Shown in pieces: positions 1-7,957 of a DNA stretch of 64,000 nucleotides. Position 1 is the stretch's first letter; each line of letters opens with the position of its first letter. The DNA comes from Streptomyces sp. TRM49041. GTDB lineage: Bacteria > Actinomycetota > Actinomycetes > Streptomycetales > Streptomycetaceae. The notes under the pieces are model-generated. The model saw nothing but the letters and a program-made list of their open reading frames with translations. It made no database searches and was not told the origin of the DNA. The stretch covers positions 117,354 through 181,353 of the forward strand of contig NZ_VSRY01000166.1 of the NCBI RefSeq assembly GCF_008271805.1. The letters are read 5' to 3'. The position numbers and the translations under genes were made by a program.

Positions 1-318
1 CCGCGGGCGCTCGCCGACGCGTGTGTGGCGTTGCTGCGCGACCCGGAGCGCAGGGCACGGCTGGGCGCCGCCGCGCGCGCCCGTGCACTCGAACTCTTCA
101 CCGTCGAGCAGAACCTCGCCGCCTTCCGTGCCCTGTACCTGGAACTGCTGTCGCTCGCGCCCGTGCGTCGTGACATCGAAGCGCTGGACCCGGACGGCGC
201 TCCGCTGCCCTTCGCACACCCGGCCGAGGCGTATGTACCGGGGCACTGGACGGCCACCGTCCGGCCCGGTCCCGCCTGGGCAGGCGCGGCGATGGCGACG
301 GGAGGCGGCCATGTCTGA
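1..318 (+). CDS. Glycosyltransferase C-terminal end (partial)
   Basis: The reading frame is open from base 1, so only about 105 C-terminal residues are present. It reads ALLRDPERRARLGAAARARA followed by a helix ending in FRALYLEL, which is the usual last helix pair of GT-B retaining glycosyltransferases (GT4 family). A roughly 50-residue tail follows. It overlaps the next gene by 8 bases (ATGTCTGA), so the two are probably translationally coupled. The downstream epimerase and spherulin-4-like hydrolase suggest a polysaccharide operon, and the enzyme could be a PelF-type transferase. That assignment rests on context, because the catalytic part is outside the window. Confidence 0.7.
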   Translation, partial: PRALADACVALLRDPERRARLGAAARARALELFTVEQNLAAFRALYLELLSLAPVRRDIEALDPDGAPLPFAHPAEAYVPGHWTATVRPGPAWAGAAMATGGGHV

Positions 319-1405
319 GGCCCCGAAGGCGGCGACGGCCGTGCGCCGGAGGTCCGCCGACCCGGTCAAGGCGCTGCTGCACCGGCACCGGGAGCTGTGC
401 GAGCGGGCCGTCGACCCCCTGGAGATCGCGGCGGGGCTGGAGGCCCACGGCGTCACCGACCGCACCGCGGCCCGGTTCCGGCACCGCGACGTCTTCTCGC
501 TCGCCGAGGAGCTCTACGCGCGCGTGCCCCGCGGCGGCGAGGACGGCCCGGCCGTGCCCGGGGGCGCCGCTGCGGCCGGCCGAAGTCGGCGCCGCGGGTG
601 GGCCCTCACCGCGCTGCTCCCCGGCGTCGTCTGCGCCCCGGCCGTCGCCGGTCAGGCCCTCACCTCCGGACCGCTGCGGTTCGCCGTCACGGTGGCGGGC
701 GTCACGGGGCTCGCGGCCGCGCTCGTGTTCTGCGTCCGGCGCGGCCCGCTGCGCGCGCCGGGAGGCACACGGGTCGGCACGCGTGCCGCTGCGGTCCTGC
801 TCCTGGCGTACGCGGCGTACGGCGACGGGCTGCTGGAGCAGCTGATCAGCGGCGGCCCCGACAGGCCCTGGCCCCCGGCCACCGCACCGCTCCTGGGGCT
901 CGCCCTCGCGGTGCTCCCGGCGGCCGTCTGCGCCCGGCTGTTCGCCGTTCGGACCCGGCGCCGCCTCGCGGGCAGCCGCGGCCTCGACGACTTCACCGCC
1001 CGGGCCAGGCCCCTGCTCCTCGCGGTCGTCGTCCTCTACCTGGCCGCCCTGACCGCGCTCCTTTCCCTCGCCCGCCTGCTGCCCGGTGCGGAGCCGGGAC
1101 CGCTCGTCCCTGCCGCCGCGCTGGGCACCCTGCTGTTCCTGGCCCGGCTGCTCGCCGTGCACGGCTTCCCCGATTCCGCCGCCACCGCCCTCGGGGCCGC
1201 CTGCGCCGTCGAGGTCCTCGTCTGCGCCGCCGTCCTCGCCGGACGGCTGCCCGGCGGCGACCTGGTGGCGGCCCCGGTGCGGGCGGCCGTCGAGACCTGG
1301 GGCAGCGCCGCCGTACCGGCACTCGCCTGCGGAGCGGCAGCGCTCGCCCTGTTGGCACACGCCACGACCGTGCTCGCCCGTGCCTCCGCGCACGCCCACC
1401 TCTGA
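311..1405 (+). CDS. Polytopic integral membrane protein of polysaccharide operon
   Basis: 364 residues. The first about 95 residues are cytosolic and charged, including the stretch HRHRELCERAVDPLEIAAGL. About eight hydrophobic segments follow from residue 97 to the end. The ATG at 311 was chosen because GGAGG lies 5 bases upstream and the longer frame only shadows the glycosyltransferase. I recognise no catalytic motif. Its position between a glycosyltransferase and a sugar epimerase suggests a role in assembly or export of a glycan. It is too short for a PelG/MATE-type flippase. Function unknown. Confidence 0.75.
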   Translation: MSEAPKAATAVRRRSADPVKALLHRHRELCERAVDPLEIAAGLEAHGVTDRTAARFRHRDVFSLAEELYARVPRGGEDGPAVPGGAAAAGRSRRRGWALTALLPGVVCAPAVAGQALTSGPLRFAVTVAGVTGLAAALVFCVRRGPLRAPGGTRVGTRAAAVLLLAYAAYGDGLLEQLISGGPDRPWPPATAPLLGLALAVLPAAVCARLFAVRTRRRLAGSRGLDDFTARARPLLLAVVVLYLAALTALLSLARLLPGAEPGPLVPAAALGTLLFLARLLAVHGFPDSAATALGAACAVEVLVCAAVLAGRLPGGDLVAAPVRAAVETWGSAAVPALACGAAALALLAHATTVLARASAHAHL

Positions 1406-1488
1406 CCGCACACCCATCACCGGTACCGCCGGTACCCACCAGCACTGCCAGCACTGCCAGCACACCGACATGACCGAGGAGACACGCC

Positions 1489-1542
1489 ATGACCCCCCTA
1501 TCCCCAGCAACGGCCGGACGGCGCGAAGGGGGCGCGCGATGA
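1489..1542 (+). CDS. Possible 17-residue leader ORF coupled to the epimerase
   Basis: The ATG at 1489 has a good ribosome site (GAGGAG at 1475-1480, 8 bases upstream). It opens a short frame reading MTPLSPATAGRREGGAR whose TGA overlaps the ATG of the epimerase gene (ATGA at 1539-1542). The arrangement looks like translational coupling. The epimerase also has its own GAAGGGGG, so the short frame may only be a remnant or chance. No function is proposed for the peptide. Confidence 0.35.
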   Translation: MTPLSPATAGRREGGAR

Positions 1543-2501
1543 GGGTGCTGCTGCTCGGCGCCACCGGATTCCTCGGCCGCTTCGTCGCCGACCGGCTGCT
1601 CGCCGACCCGGCGGTGCACCTCACCGCCCTCGGCCGCCGCGACGACTCCGACGTGCGCTTCGACCTCGCCAACGGGAGCCCGGGTGCGCTCACCCGGTTC
1701 CTGGACGCCGTCCATCCGGGTGTCGTCATCAACTGCGCGGGCGCCACGCGCGGCGGCGCCCGGGAGCTGACCCGGCACAACACCGTCGCCGTCGCCACCG
1801 TCTGCGAGGCGCTGCGCCGCAGCCGCTGCGGCGCCCGCATGGTCCAGGTCGGCTGCGCCTCCGAGTACGGGCCGTCGCAGCCCGGCTCGTCGACCGCTGA
1901 GGACGCCGTGCCCCGCCCGGGCGGCCCGTACGGCGTGTCCAAGCTCGCAGCGACCGAACTGGTCCTCGGCTCCGGCCTGGACGCCGTCGTCCTTCGGGTC
2001 TTCTCGCCGGTCGGCCCCGGCACCCCGGCCGGCTCTCCGCTCGGCCGGCTCGCCGAGGCGATGCGCCGGGCCATGCAGTCCGGCGACGCCGAACTGAAGC
2101 TCGGCGGCCTCGGCGTACAGCGTGACTTCGTCGACGTACGGGACGTGGCGCGCGCCGTGCACGCCGCTTCCCTGTCGGCGGCGCAGGGTGTCGTCAACAT
2201 CGGCACCGGACGGGCCGTACGGCTCCGCGACGCGGCCGCCGTCCTCGCGCGCGTCGCCGGGTACACGGGCGCCCTCCACGAGCTGGACGGCCCTCCCGTG
2301 CGGCCCGCGATCGCGGCGCAGCGTGCCGACTCCCTGTCCGACCACCTCTCCGCCGCCGCTCCCCACCCGTACCCGGACGGCTGCGGCAGCTGGCAGCAGG
2401 CCGACGTCCGCACCGCCCGCGACCGGCTCGGCTGGCGTCCGCGCATCAACCTGGAGGAGTCACTGGCGGATATCTGGATGGAGGCGGCATGCCGCATTTG
2501 A
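1539..2501 (+). CDS. NAD-dependent sugar epimerase/dehydratase (extended SDR)
   Basis: 320 residues, the usual length for extended SDR sugar-nucleotide epimerases. The N-terminal Rossmann motif GATGFLG is at residues 7-13 and the catalytic Tyr131/Lys135 pair lies in YGVSK. The family interconverts sugar nucleotides such as UDP-Glc/UDP-Gal. The exact substrate cannot be read from sequence. Start chosen at 1539: it begins directly with the beta strand before the glycine motif and has GAAGGGGG 6 bases upstream. The 3' end overlaps the next gene by 13 bases, so it is one operon. It probably supplies a precursor for the glycan made by the upstream transferase. Confidence 0.85.
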   Translation: MRVLLLGATGFLGRFVADRLLADPAVHLTALGRRDDSDVRFDLANGSPGALTRFLDAVHPGVVINCAGATRGGARELTRHNTVAVATVCEALRRSRCGARMVQVGCASEYGPSQPGSSTAEDAVPRPGGPYGVSKLAATELVLGSGLDAVVLRVFSPVGPGTPAGSPLGRLAEAMRRAMQSGDAELKLGGLGVQRDFVDVRDVARAVHAASLSAAQGVVNIGTGRAVRLRDAAAVLARVAGYTGALHELDGPPVRPAIAAQRADSLSDHLSAAAPHPYPDGCGSWQQADVRTARDRLGWRPRINLEESLADIWMEAACRI

Positions 2502-3241
2502 CCAGAACCGGCACCGACCTGTCCGCGACCGGTGCCGACAGAATCGGGTTCGGCATCCCCGGCTACGCCCATCCACTCCTGGCACCCGTGGAGTGGGCCG
2601 AGCTGGCCCGGCCGGGCACGCCCGTGCACTGGGCCGTCCTCAATGTCGCGAACGGCCCGGGCGTACGGCCCGACCCGCACTGCCTGGAGGTGGCCGGCCG
2701 GCTCCGGAACGCGGGCGTCCGTGTCCTCGGCCATCTCGACCTGGGCGGTGGCACCCGCCCCTTCGGCGACAGCGTCTCCGAGGCCCACCGCTATCTCGAC
2801 TGGTACCGCGTGGACGGCTACTTCCTGGACCGGTGTCCCATGGAGCGGGCAGACCTGCCCGATGTGCGAAGGCTCACGGCGACCCTGGAGACGGTCCTCG
2901 ACGAGTCGGACGGCTGCCATCTGGTGCTCGGCCATGGCACTCACCCCCACCCCGGCTACGCGGAGATCGCCGATCAGCTGGTCACCTTCTCCGGCCCCTG
3001 GACCGAATACCGCTGGTCACAGGCGGCCGAGTGGACCGCCGACCATCCGCCGGAGCGGTTTGTGCACCTGGTGCACGGCGTGCCGCGCACGCATCTGGAG
3101 GAGGCCATGCGGATCGCGCGGTGGCAGGGCGCCGCGACGATCTTCTTCACCGATCACACCGGACAAACCAGTCCATTCGCGGCCCTGCCCGGCTACTGGG
3201 ACGAAATCGTCTCGCAGATCGGACCAGGTGTCTCGGAATGA
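2489..3241 (+). CDS. Spherulation-specific family 4 (spherulin-4/GH135-like) protein
   Basis: 250 residues with the signature elements of the spherulin-4 family: IGFGIPGYAHPL near residue 13, HWAVLNVANGPG, a VLGHLDLGGG strand, and DGYFLDRCP around residue 110 where fungal Sph3 has its acidic pair. There is no signal peptide. Fungal Sph3 (GH135) cleaves galactosaminogalactan, and the PelA hydrolase domain acts on a related GalNAc polymer, so a glycan-trimming role is plausible. The second acidic residue of the fungal pair is Arg here, so activity is not certain. GGAGGCGGC precedes the ATG, which lies inside the epimerase gene. Confidence 0.75.
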   Translation: MPHLTRTGTDLSATGADRIGFGIPGYAHPLLAPVEWAELARPGTPVHWAVLNVANGPGVRPDPHCLEVAGRLRNAGVRVLGHLDLGGGTRPFGDSVSEAHRYLDWYRVDGYFLDRCPMERADLPDVRRLTATLETVLDESDGCHLVLGHGTHPHPGYAEIADQLVTFSGPWTEYRWSQAAEWTADHPPERFVHLVHGVPRTHLEEAMRIARWQGAATIFFTDHTGQTSPFAALPGYWDEIVSQIGPGVSE

Positions 3242-3260
3242 GGAGGGCCGTGGCAGTGTT
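3235..3260 (+). promoter_or_regulatory. SigR-type promoter of moeZ (GGAAT-N18-GTT)
   Basis: GGAAT at 3235-3239 and GTT at 3258-3260 are separated by exactly 18 bases, matching the SigR consensus. The -35 element overlaps the stop codon of the preceding gene. Transcription would start near 3266, just ahead of a strong hairpin. moeZ-type genes are known SigR targets in S. coelicolor (from memory). Confidence 0.7.
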
Positions 3261-3300
3261 ACGGGACATGTAGTCCCCGCCCGCGCGGGGGTAGTCCCGT
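3261..3300 (+). promoter_or_regulatory. Nested hairpin in the moeZ 5' leader
   Basis: The outer stem ACGGGAC (3261-3267) pairs with GTCCCGT (3294-3300). The inner stem CCCCGC (3275-3280) pairs with GCGGGG (3285-3290). There is no T run, so it is not a classical terminator for the upstream operon. It lies at or just after the predicted SigR start site and could affect leader stability or read-through. Confidence 0.5.
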
Positions 3301-3326
3301 ACTGACATACGACCAACGGAGTCCCC

Positions 3327-4505
3327 GTGTCGCTGCCACCCCTGGTCGAGCCGGCTGCCGAGCTCACCGTAGACGAGGTCCGCAGGTACTCCCGCCATCT
3401 GATCATCCCGGACGTCGGGATGGACGGACAGAAGCGGCTGAAGAACGCCAAGGTGCTGTGTGTGGGCGCGGGCGGCCTCGGCTCGCCCGCCCTGATGTAC
3501 CTGGCCGCGGCGGGCGTCGGCACGCTCGGCATCGTGGAGTTCGACGAGGTCGACGAGTCGAACCTGCAGCGCCAGATCATCCACAGCCAGTCGGACATCG
3601 GCCGCTCCAAGGCGGAGTCCGCGCGTGACAGCGTCAAGGGCATCAACCCGTATGTGAACGTGATCCTTCACGAGGAGCGGCTGGAAGCCGACAACGTGAT
3701 GGACATCTTCAGCCAGTACGACCTGATCGTCGACGGCACGGACAACTTCGCGACGCGCTACCTGGTCAACGACGCGTGCGTGCTGCTGAACAAGCCGTAC
3801 GTCTGGGGCTCGATCTACCGGTTCGACGGCCAGGCATCGGTCTTCTGGTCCGAGTACGGGCCCTGCTACCGCTGCCTCTACCCGGAGCCCCCGCCGCCGG
3901 GCATGGTCCCCTCCTGCGCCGAGGGCGGCGTGCTGGGCGTGCTCTGCGCGTCCATCGGCTCCATCCAGGTCACCGAGGCGATCAAGGTCCTGGCCGGCGT
4001 GGGCGACCCGCTGGTCGGCCGGCTGATGATCTACGACGCCCTGGAGATGCAGTACCGCCAGGTCAAGGTCCGCAAGGACCCGAACTGCGCGGTCTGCGGT
4101 GAGAACCCCACCGTCACCGAGCTCATCGACTACGAGGCGTTCTGCGGCGTCGTGTCCGAGGAGGCCCAGGAGGCGGCGGCCGGCTCCACGATCACTCCCA
4201 AGCAGCTCAAGGAGTGGATCGACGACGGCGAGAACATCGACATCATCGATGTCCGTGAGGTCAACGAGTACGAGATCGTCTCCATCCCCGGTGCCCGGCT
4301 CATCCCGAAGAACGACTTCCTGATGGGCGCCGCCCTCCAGGACCTCCCGCAGGACAAGAAGATCGTCTTGCATTGCAAGACGGGTGTCCGCAGCGCGGAA
4401 GTCCTCGCGGTGCTGAAGTCGGCGGGCTTCTCGGACGCCGTGCACGTCGGCGGCGGCGTCATCGGCTGGGTCAACCAGATCGAGCCGCACAAGCCGGTCT
4501 ACTGA
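3327..4505 (+). CDS. moeZ: Adenylyltransferase/sulfurtransferase MoeZ
   Basis: 392 residues. The N-terminal E1-like ThiF domain has the ATP loop GAGGLGS (47-53). Zinc cysteines are C180/C183 and C254/C257. The C-terminal rhodanese domain from about 290 has its active-site loop HCKTGVRS with C350. Proteins of this architecture adenylate the C-terminus of sulfur carriers (CysO, MoaD, ThiS types) and then thiocarboxylate it, feeding cysteine, molybdopterin and thiamine synthesis. Start GTG at 3327 with GGAG 6-7 bases upstream. It is a single transcription unit between a SigR-type promoter and a strong terminator. MoaE lies 34 kb away in the same window. Confidence 0.93.
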   Translation: MSLPPLVEPAAELTVDEVRRYSRHLIIPDVGMDGQKRLKNAKVLCVGAGGLGSPALMYLAAAGVGTLGIVEFDEVDESNLQRQIIHSQSDIGRSKAESARDSVKGINPYVNVILHEERLEADNVMDIFSQYDLIVDGTDNFATRYLVNDACVLLNKPYVWGSIYRFDGQASVFWSEYGPCYRCLYPEPPPPGMVPSCAEGGVLGVLCASIGSIQVTEAIKVLAGVGDPLVGRLMIYDALEMQYRQVKVRKDPNCAVCGENPTVTELIDYEAFCGVVSEEAQEAAAGSTITPKQLKEWIDDGENIDIIDVREVNEYEIVSIPGARLIPKNDFLMGAALQDLPQDKKIVLHCKTGVRSAEVLAVLKSAGFSDAVHVGGGVIGWVNQIEPHKPVY

Positions 4506-4527
4506 CCGGACATCCCTCCCGGGCTCA

Positions 4528-4555
4528 GGGGGCCGGACCGCTCGGTCCGGCCCCC
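4528..4555. terminator. Bidirectional terminator between moeZ and the TAP-like gene
   Basis: A perfect 12-bp stem, GGGGGCCGGACC (4528-4539) with GGTCCGGCCCCC (4544-4555), has a GCTC loop. It sits between convergent genes and can serve both. Confidence 0.8.
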
Positions 4556-4576
4556 TTCCCGTGTACGGGGCCGGGG

Positions 4577-6145
4577 CTACGAGCAGGTGGTGCCGTCCGA
4601 CGGGACCTCGCCCCGCAGCAGATAGTCGTCCACCGTCCGCGTCACACAGGACGACGTGCCGTAGGCGCCATGGCCCTCGCCCTTGTTGGTGATCAGGATG
4701 CCGACGCCGTCGCCGAGCCCGTCCGCCATCTTCCGCGCGCCCTCGTACGGCGTCGCGGGGTCGCCCGTCGTACCGATGACCAGGATCGGACCCGCGCCGG
4801 GCGCGCTCACGTCCTGCGTCGTCCACTCGCCCTTCACCGGCCAGTCCGCGCACCAGCCCGCTGTGTCCCAGGCCAGGAACTCGCCGAACACGGGCGATAT
4901 CCGGCGGAACTCGGGGAGCAGCGCCTTCGCCTCGGCGAGTGTCGGCCGCTGGTTGCTGTCGGCGCAGGAGATCGCGCGCTGGGAGTGGCTGTCCGTGCCG
5001 TAGTGCCCGTCCGGGTCCCGGTCGTTGTACATGTCGGCGAGCCGCAGCAGGGCGTCGCCCCGGCCTTCCTCCGCCTCCTGCAGCGCCTCCGTCAGCAGCG
5101 GCCAGCTGCCCTCCGAGTACAGCGGCAGGACGATGCCCGTCAGCGCGAGACTCTCGGTCAGCTTCCGGTCACCGCTCGTCGGCAGCGGCTGTGCGTCGAG
5201 TCGCTTCAGCAGCCGGGCCACGCGCGCGGTGCCCTTCTCCGCGCCCTCGCCGGTGGACTCGAAGTAGTTGTTCAGCGCCCGCTGGAAGCCGGTCGTCTGG
5301 TGCCGTGCGTGGCCCTTGGAGTCGACGGTCGGGTCGACCACCGCGTCCAGGACCGTCCAGCCGGTGTTCTTCGGGAACAGGTGCGCGTACGCCGCGCCCA
5401 GCTGTGTGCCGTAGGAGATACCGAAGTAGTTGAGCTTGCCGTCGCCCAGCACATGCCGGATCAGGTCCAGATCACGCGCCGTGTTGCTCGTGGTGACATG
5501 GCCGATGAGCTTCCCCGACCGCCGGGCGCAGCCGGCCCCGAAGTCGGCGCCGTTCTTCATATAGGCGGCCTCCTCGGCTGCCATGTCCGGCGTCAGGTCG
5601 ACCCGCGCCTCCGAGGCGGCCTGCTCCTCGTCGGACCGGCACACGACCGCGGAGCTCCCGCCGACGCCACGCGGATCGAACCCGACCAGGTCGTAGCGGG
5701 CGTTGAGCGAGTCGTACGCGCGGGCCGCGCCCGGCAGTATCTCCACGCCCGAGGCGCCCGGGCCGCCGAAGTTGAACAGCAGGGAGCCGATGCGCCCGCT
5801 CTGCTTGTGGGCCTCCTTGCGGACGAGCGCGATGGACAGCGTCTCGCCGTCCGGCTTCGCGTAGTCCAGCGGCACCTTGACACTCGCGCACCGCCACGCC
5901 GACCCCGGCTCCGCGCCACCCTCCGGCGCCTCGCACGGCCGCCAGTCCGGCTTCTGGCCCGTGAGCGACGCGGGCAGGGCCGGCATACCCGGTGAGCTGC
6001 CGGGCTTGCCGGGCAAAGCGCTCGCCGAGGCTCCCGGCGACGCTCCGCCGCCGCCCCCGCCGCCGTCGTCCTGACAACCCGTGACCAGCCCGGCCGCCAT
6101 GACCGCTGTGGCCGCCATCGCCACGACCCGCACCCGCTTGGACAT
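4577..6145 (-). CDS. TAP-like alpha/beta-hydrolase lipoprotein (peptidase S33) 1
   Basis: 522 residues. It starts MSKRVRVV with a hydrophobic stretch and lipobox VTGC near residue 24, so it is an exported lipoprotein. The core has oxyanion region NFGGPGASG, nucleophile elbow GISYG, and late catalytic Asp and His in GDPATP and GEGHGAY. The TAP-like C-terminal domain marks secreted tripeptidyl/prolyl aminopeptidases of Streptomyces (Slp type). Start at 6145 chosen because it gives the lipoprotein signal and has a GGGGGG tract just upstream. A Gly/Asp-rich linker follows the lipid Cys. It is a tandem paralogue of the next gene. Confidence 0.85.
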   Translation of the reverse strand: MSKRVRVVAMAATAVMAAGLVTGCQDDGGGGGGGASPGASASALPGKPGSSPGMPALPASLTGQKPDWRPCEAPEGGAEPGSAWRCASVKVPLDYAKPDGETLSIALVRKEAHKQSGRIGSLLFNFGGPGASGVEILPGAARAYDSLNARYDLVGFDPRGVGGSSAVVCRSDEEQAASEARVDLTPDMAAEEAAYMKNGADFGAGCARRSGKLIGHVTTSNTARDLDLIRHVLGDGKLNYFGISYGTQLGAAYAHLFPKNTGWTVLDAVVDPTVDSKGHARHQTTGFQRALNNYFESTGEGAEKGTARVARLLKRLDAQPLPTSGDRKLTESLALTGIVLPLYSEGSWPLLTEALQEAEEGRGDALLRLADMYNDRDPDGHYGTDSHSQRAISCADSNQRPTLAEAKALLPEFRRISPVFGEFLAWDTAGWCADWPVKGEWTTQDVSAPGAGPILVIGTTGDPATPYEGARKMADGLGDGVGILITNKGEGHGAYGTSSCVTRTVDDYLLRGEVPSDGTTCS

Positions 6146-6246
6146 CCGTCCCCCCAAGAACCGCCCCGTACGAACCGGGCACCCCACCTGACGAACGTCA
6201 TCGTATGGCGCGCCGCCGACAGCCCGCGCACCCTGTGGAAAACCAC

Positions 6247-7872
6247 TCATGGGCACACCGTTCCCGAGGCCGGGACCTTGCCGTCCAGCAGGTACGCGTC
6301 CACGACACGCTGCACACAGGCGTCTTTGCTGTTGTACGCGCCATGCCCCTCGCCCTCGTACGTCAGCGTCACGCCCACGTCTTCGCCCAGCGCCGTCGCC
6401 ATGGCCTTCGCGCCCTCGAACGGCGTGGCCGGGTCGCCGGTGTTGCCGATCACCAGGATGGGCGCCGCGCCGGGGGCGCTGACGATCGGGTGCTCCCAGG
6501 TGCCCGGGACCGGCCACTGGTTGCAGCCCAGCAGACCCCAGCCGAGGAAGTCGCCGAACACCGGTGACGCCTCGCGGAACTCGGGCAGCCTCGCCTTCAC
6601 CTCCTCCCGCGTGAACCGCTGCTTGTAGTCGACGCAGTTGACCGCCGCGTTCGCCGCATGGAGATTGCTGTAGTGGCCGTTCTCGTCACGGCCGTTCATC
6701 GAGTCCGACAGGGCGAGGAGCAGCGCTCCGTTCCCGCCGTCCGCCTCGTCGAGGCCCTGTTCGAGGAACGGCCAGAACTCCTTCGAGTACAGGGCCTGGG
6801 CGATGCCGTTGGCCGCCTGCGTCTGGGTCAGCTTGCGCTGGCCGATGCCCTCGATGGGCTGCTTGTCGAGCCGTTCCAGCAGGTCGGTGACGAACTGCTG
6901 GATCTCCGCGGGGCTGCTGCCGGGCAGCGCGCAGGCGTCTCCCCGGTCCACGCAGTCCTGCGCGAAGTTGCGGAGCGCCAACTGGAATCCCGCGGCCTGG
7001 CCGAGCGCGCCCTCCGCGGCGGTGTCGCGCGGGTCGACGGACGCGTCGAACACGGCCCGGCCCACGCGGCGGGGGAAAAGATGCGCGTACACGCCGCCGA
7101 GTTCGGTGCCGTAGGAGATGCCGAAGTAGTACAGCTTGTCGTCGCCGAGCACCTGCCGCATCAGGTCCATGTCGCGGGCCGCGTTCTCCGTGCCGACGTA
7201 GGGCAGGATCTCGCCGGAGTTCTCCTCGCAGGCTTCGGCGTACTTCTTCAGCTCGTTCTGGAGGTTCTCCTCCTCGGCGGCGTTGTCCGGGGTCGCGTCC
7301 TGGGCGAAGAACCGGTCGAGTGCCTGGCGGTCGCCCAGGCACTCCACACCCTGGCTCTGGCCGACCCCGCGCGGGTCGAAGCTGACCAGGTCGTAGCGGG
7401 AGCGCAGATTCTCGTAGTCCGCGGCGAAGGACGGCAGGGCGGTGACGCCCGAGCCGCCCGGGCCGCCGAAGTTGAAGACGAGGGAGCCGATCCGGTTGGA
7501 CTGGTCGCGGGCCTTGGCGCGGATGAGAGCCAGCTCGACGGTGTCGCCCCCGGGGTCCGCGTAGTCGAGTGGGACGTCCATGAACGAGCACTCCCACTGG
7601 GTACCGTCCGGCAGGGGCGTCGGTGCCGCCGCGTCGCTCTCCGCGGCCGCGGGAGGGGTGCACCCGCGCCAGGTCAGCTTCTGCGCGGCCAGCTCCGCCA
7701 TCCTGTCCCGGCCGTCGTCCCCGTCGTCCGAGCAGCCCGCCACGGCCCCGGCGAGCAGGACGGCGGCGGCGAGCACGGCGGTACCCCGGCGGGCGGACGT
7801 ACGCCGGGAGCCCGACGTACGCCGGGGGGCGGTCGTACGCCAGGGGGCGTGAGTGGGCGGCATGTGGTCCAT
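6247..7872 (-). CDS. TAP-like alpha/beta-hydrolase lipoprotein (peptidase S33) 2
   Basis: About 541 residues. It has an unusually long basic N-terminal region (repeats of RRTSGSRRTSARR type), then a hydrophobic core and lipobox AVAGC. The hydrolase landmarks match the neighbour: NFGGPGGSG, GISYG, GDPATP and GEGHGAY. It probably removes peptides from N-termini outside the cell. It lies 101 bases upstream of its paralogue on the same strand, which indicates tandem duplication. The start is uncertain: ATG at 7872 or 7863 and the upstream GTG/ATG options all lack a clear ribosome site. Confidence 0.82.
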   Translation of the reverse strand: MDHMPPTHAPWRTTAPRRTSGSRRTSARRGTAVLAAAVLLAGAVAGCSDDGDDGRDRMAELAAQKLTWRGCTPPAAAESDAAAPTPLPDGTQWECSFMDVPLDYADPGGDTVELALIRAKARDQSNRIGSLVFNFGGPGGSGVTALPSFAADYENLRSRYDLVSFDPRGVGQSQGVECLGDRQALDRFFAQDATPDNAAEEENLQNELKKYAEACEENSGEILPYVGTENAARDMDLMRQVLGDDKLYYFGISYGTELGGVYAHLFPRRVGRAVFDASVDPRDTAAEGALGQAAGFQLALRNFAQDCVDRGDACALPGSSPAEIQQFVTDLLERLDKQPIEGIGQRKLTQTQAANGIAQALYSKEFWPFLEQGLDEADGGNGALLLALSDSMNGRDENGHYSNLHAANAAVNCVDYKQRFTREEVKARLPEFREASPVFGDFLGWGLLGCNQWPVPGTWEHPIVSAPGAAPILVIGNTGDPATPFEGAKAMATALGEDVGVTLTYEGEGHGAYNSKDACVQRVVDAYLLDGKVPASGTVCP

Positions 7873-7957
7873 CGTGGGTGCGGGGCACGCGCGGCGCACC
7901 CGGGGCGACCGCGACCGGCACCCATGCGGGTGGCCGACCGCCCGTCGGGCAGCGGCG

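Noticed and set aside
1440..1470. CRISPR-like repeats (AGCACTGCC twice)
   Set aside because: Only two to three 9-base copies without spacers. No array or cas gene anywhere in the window.
98..2950. A 950-codon minus-strand open frame
   Set aside because: It is the mirror of four well supported plus-strand genes, with Arg/Gly/Pro-rich nonsense composition. Such long antisense frames are normal at this GC content.
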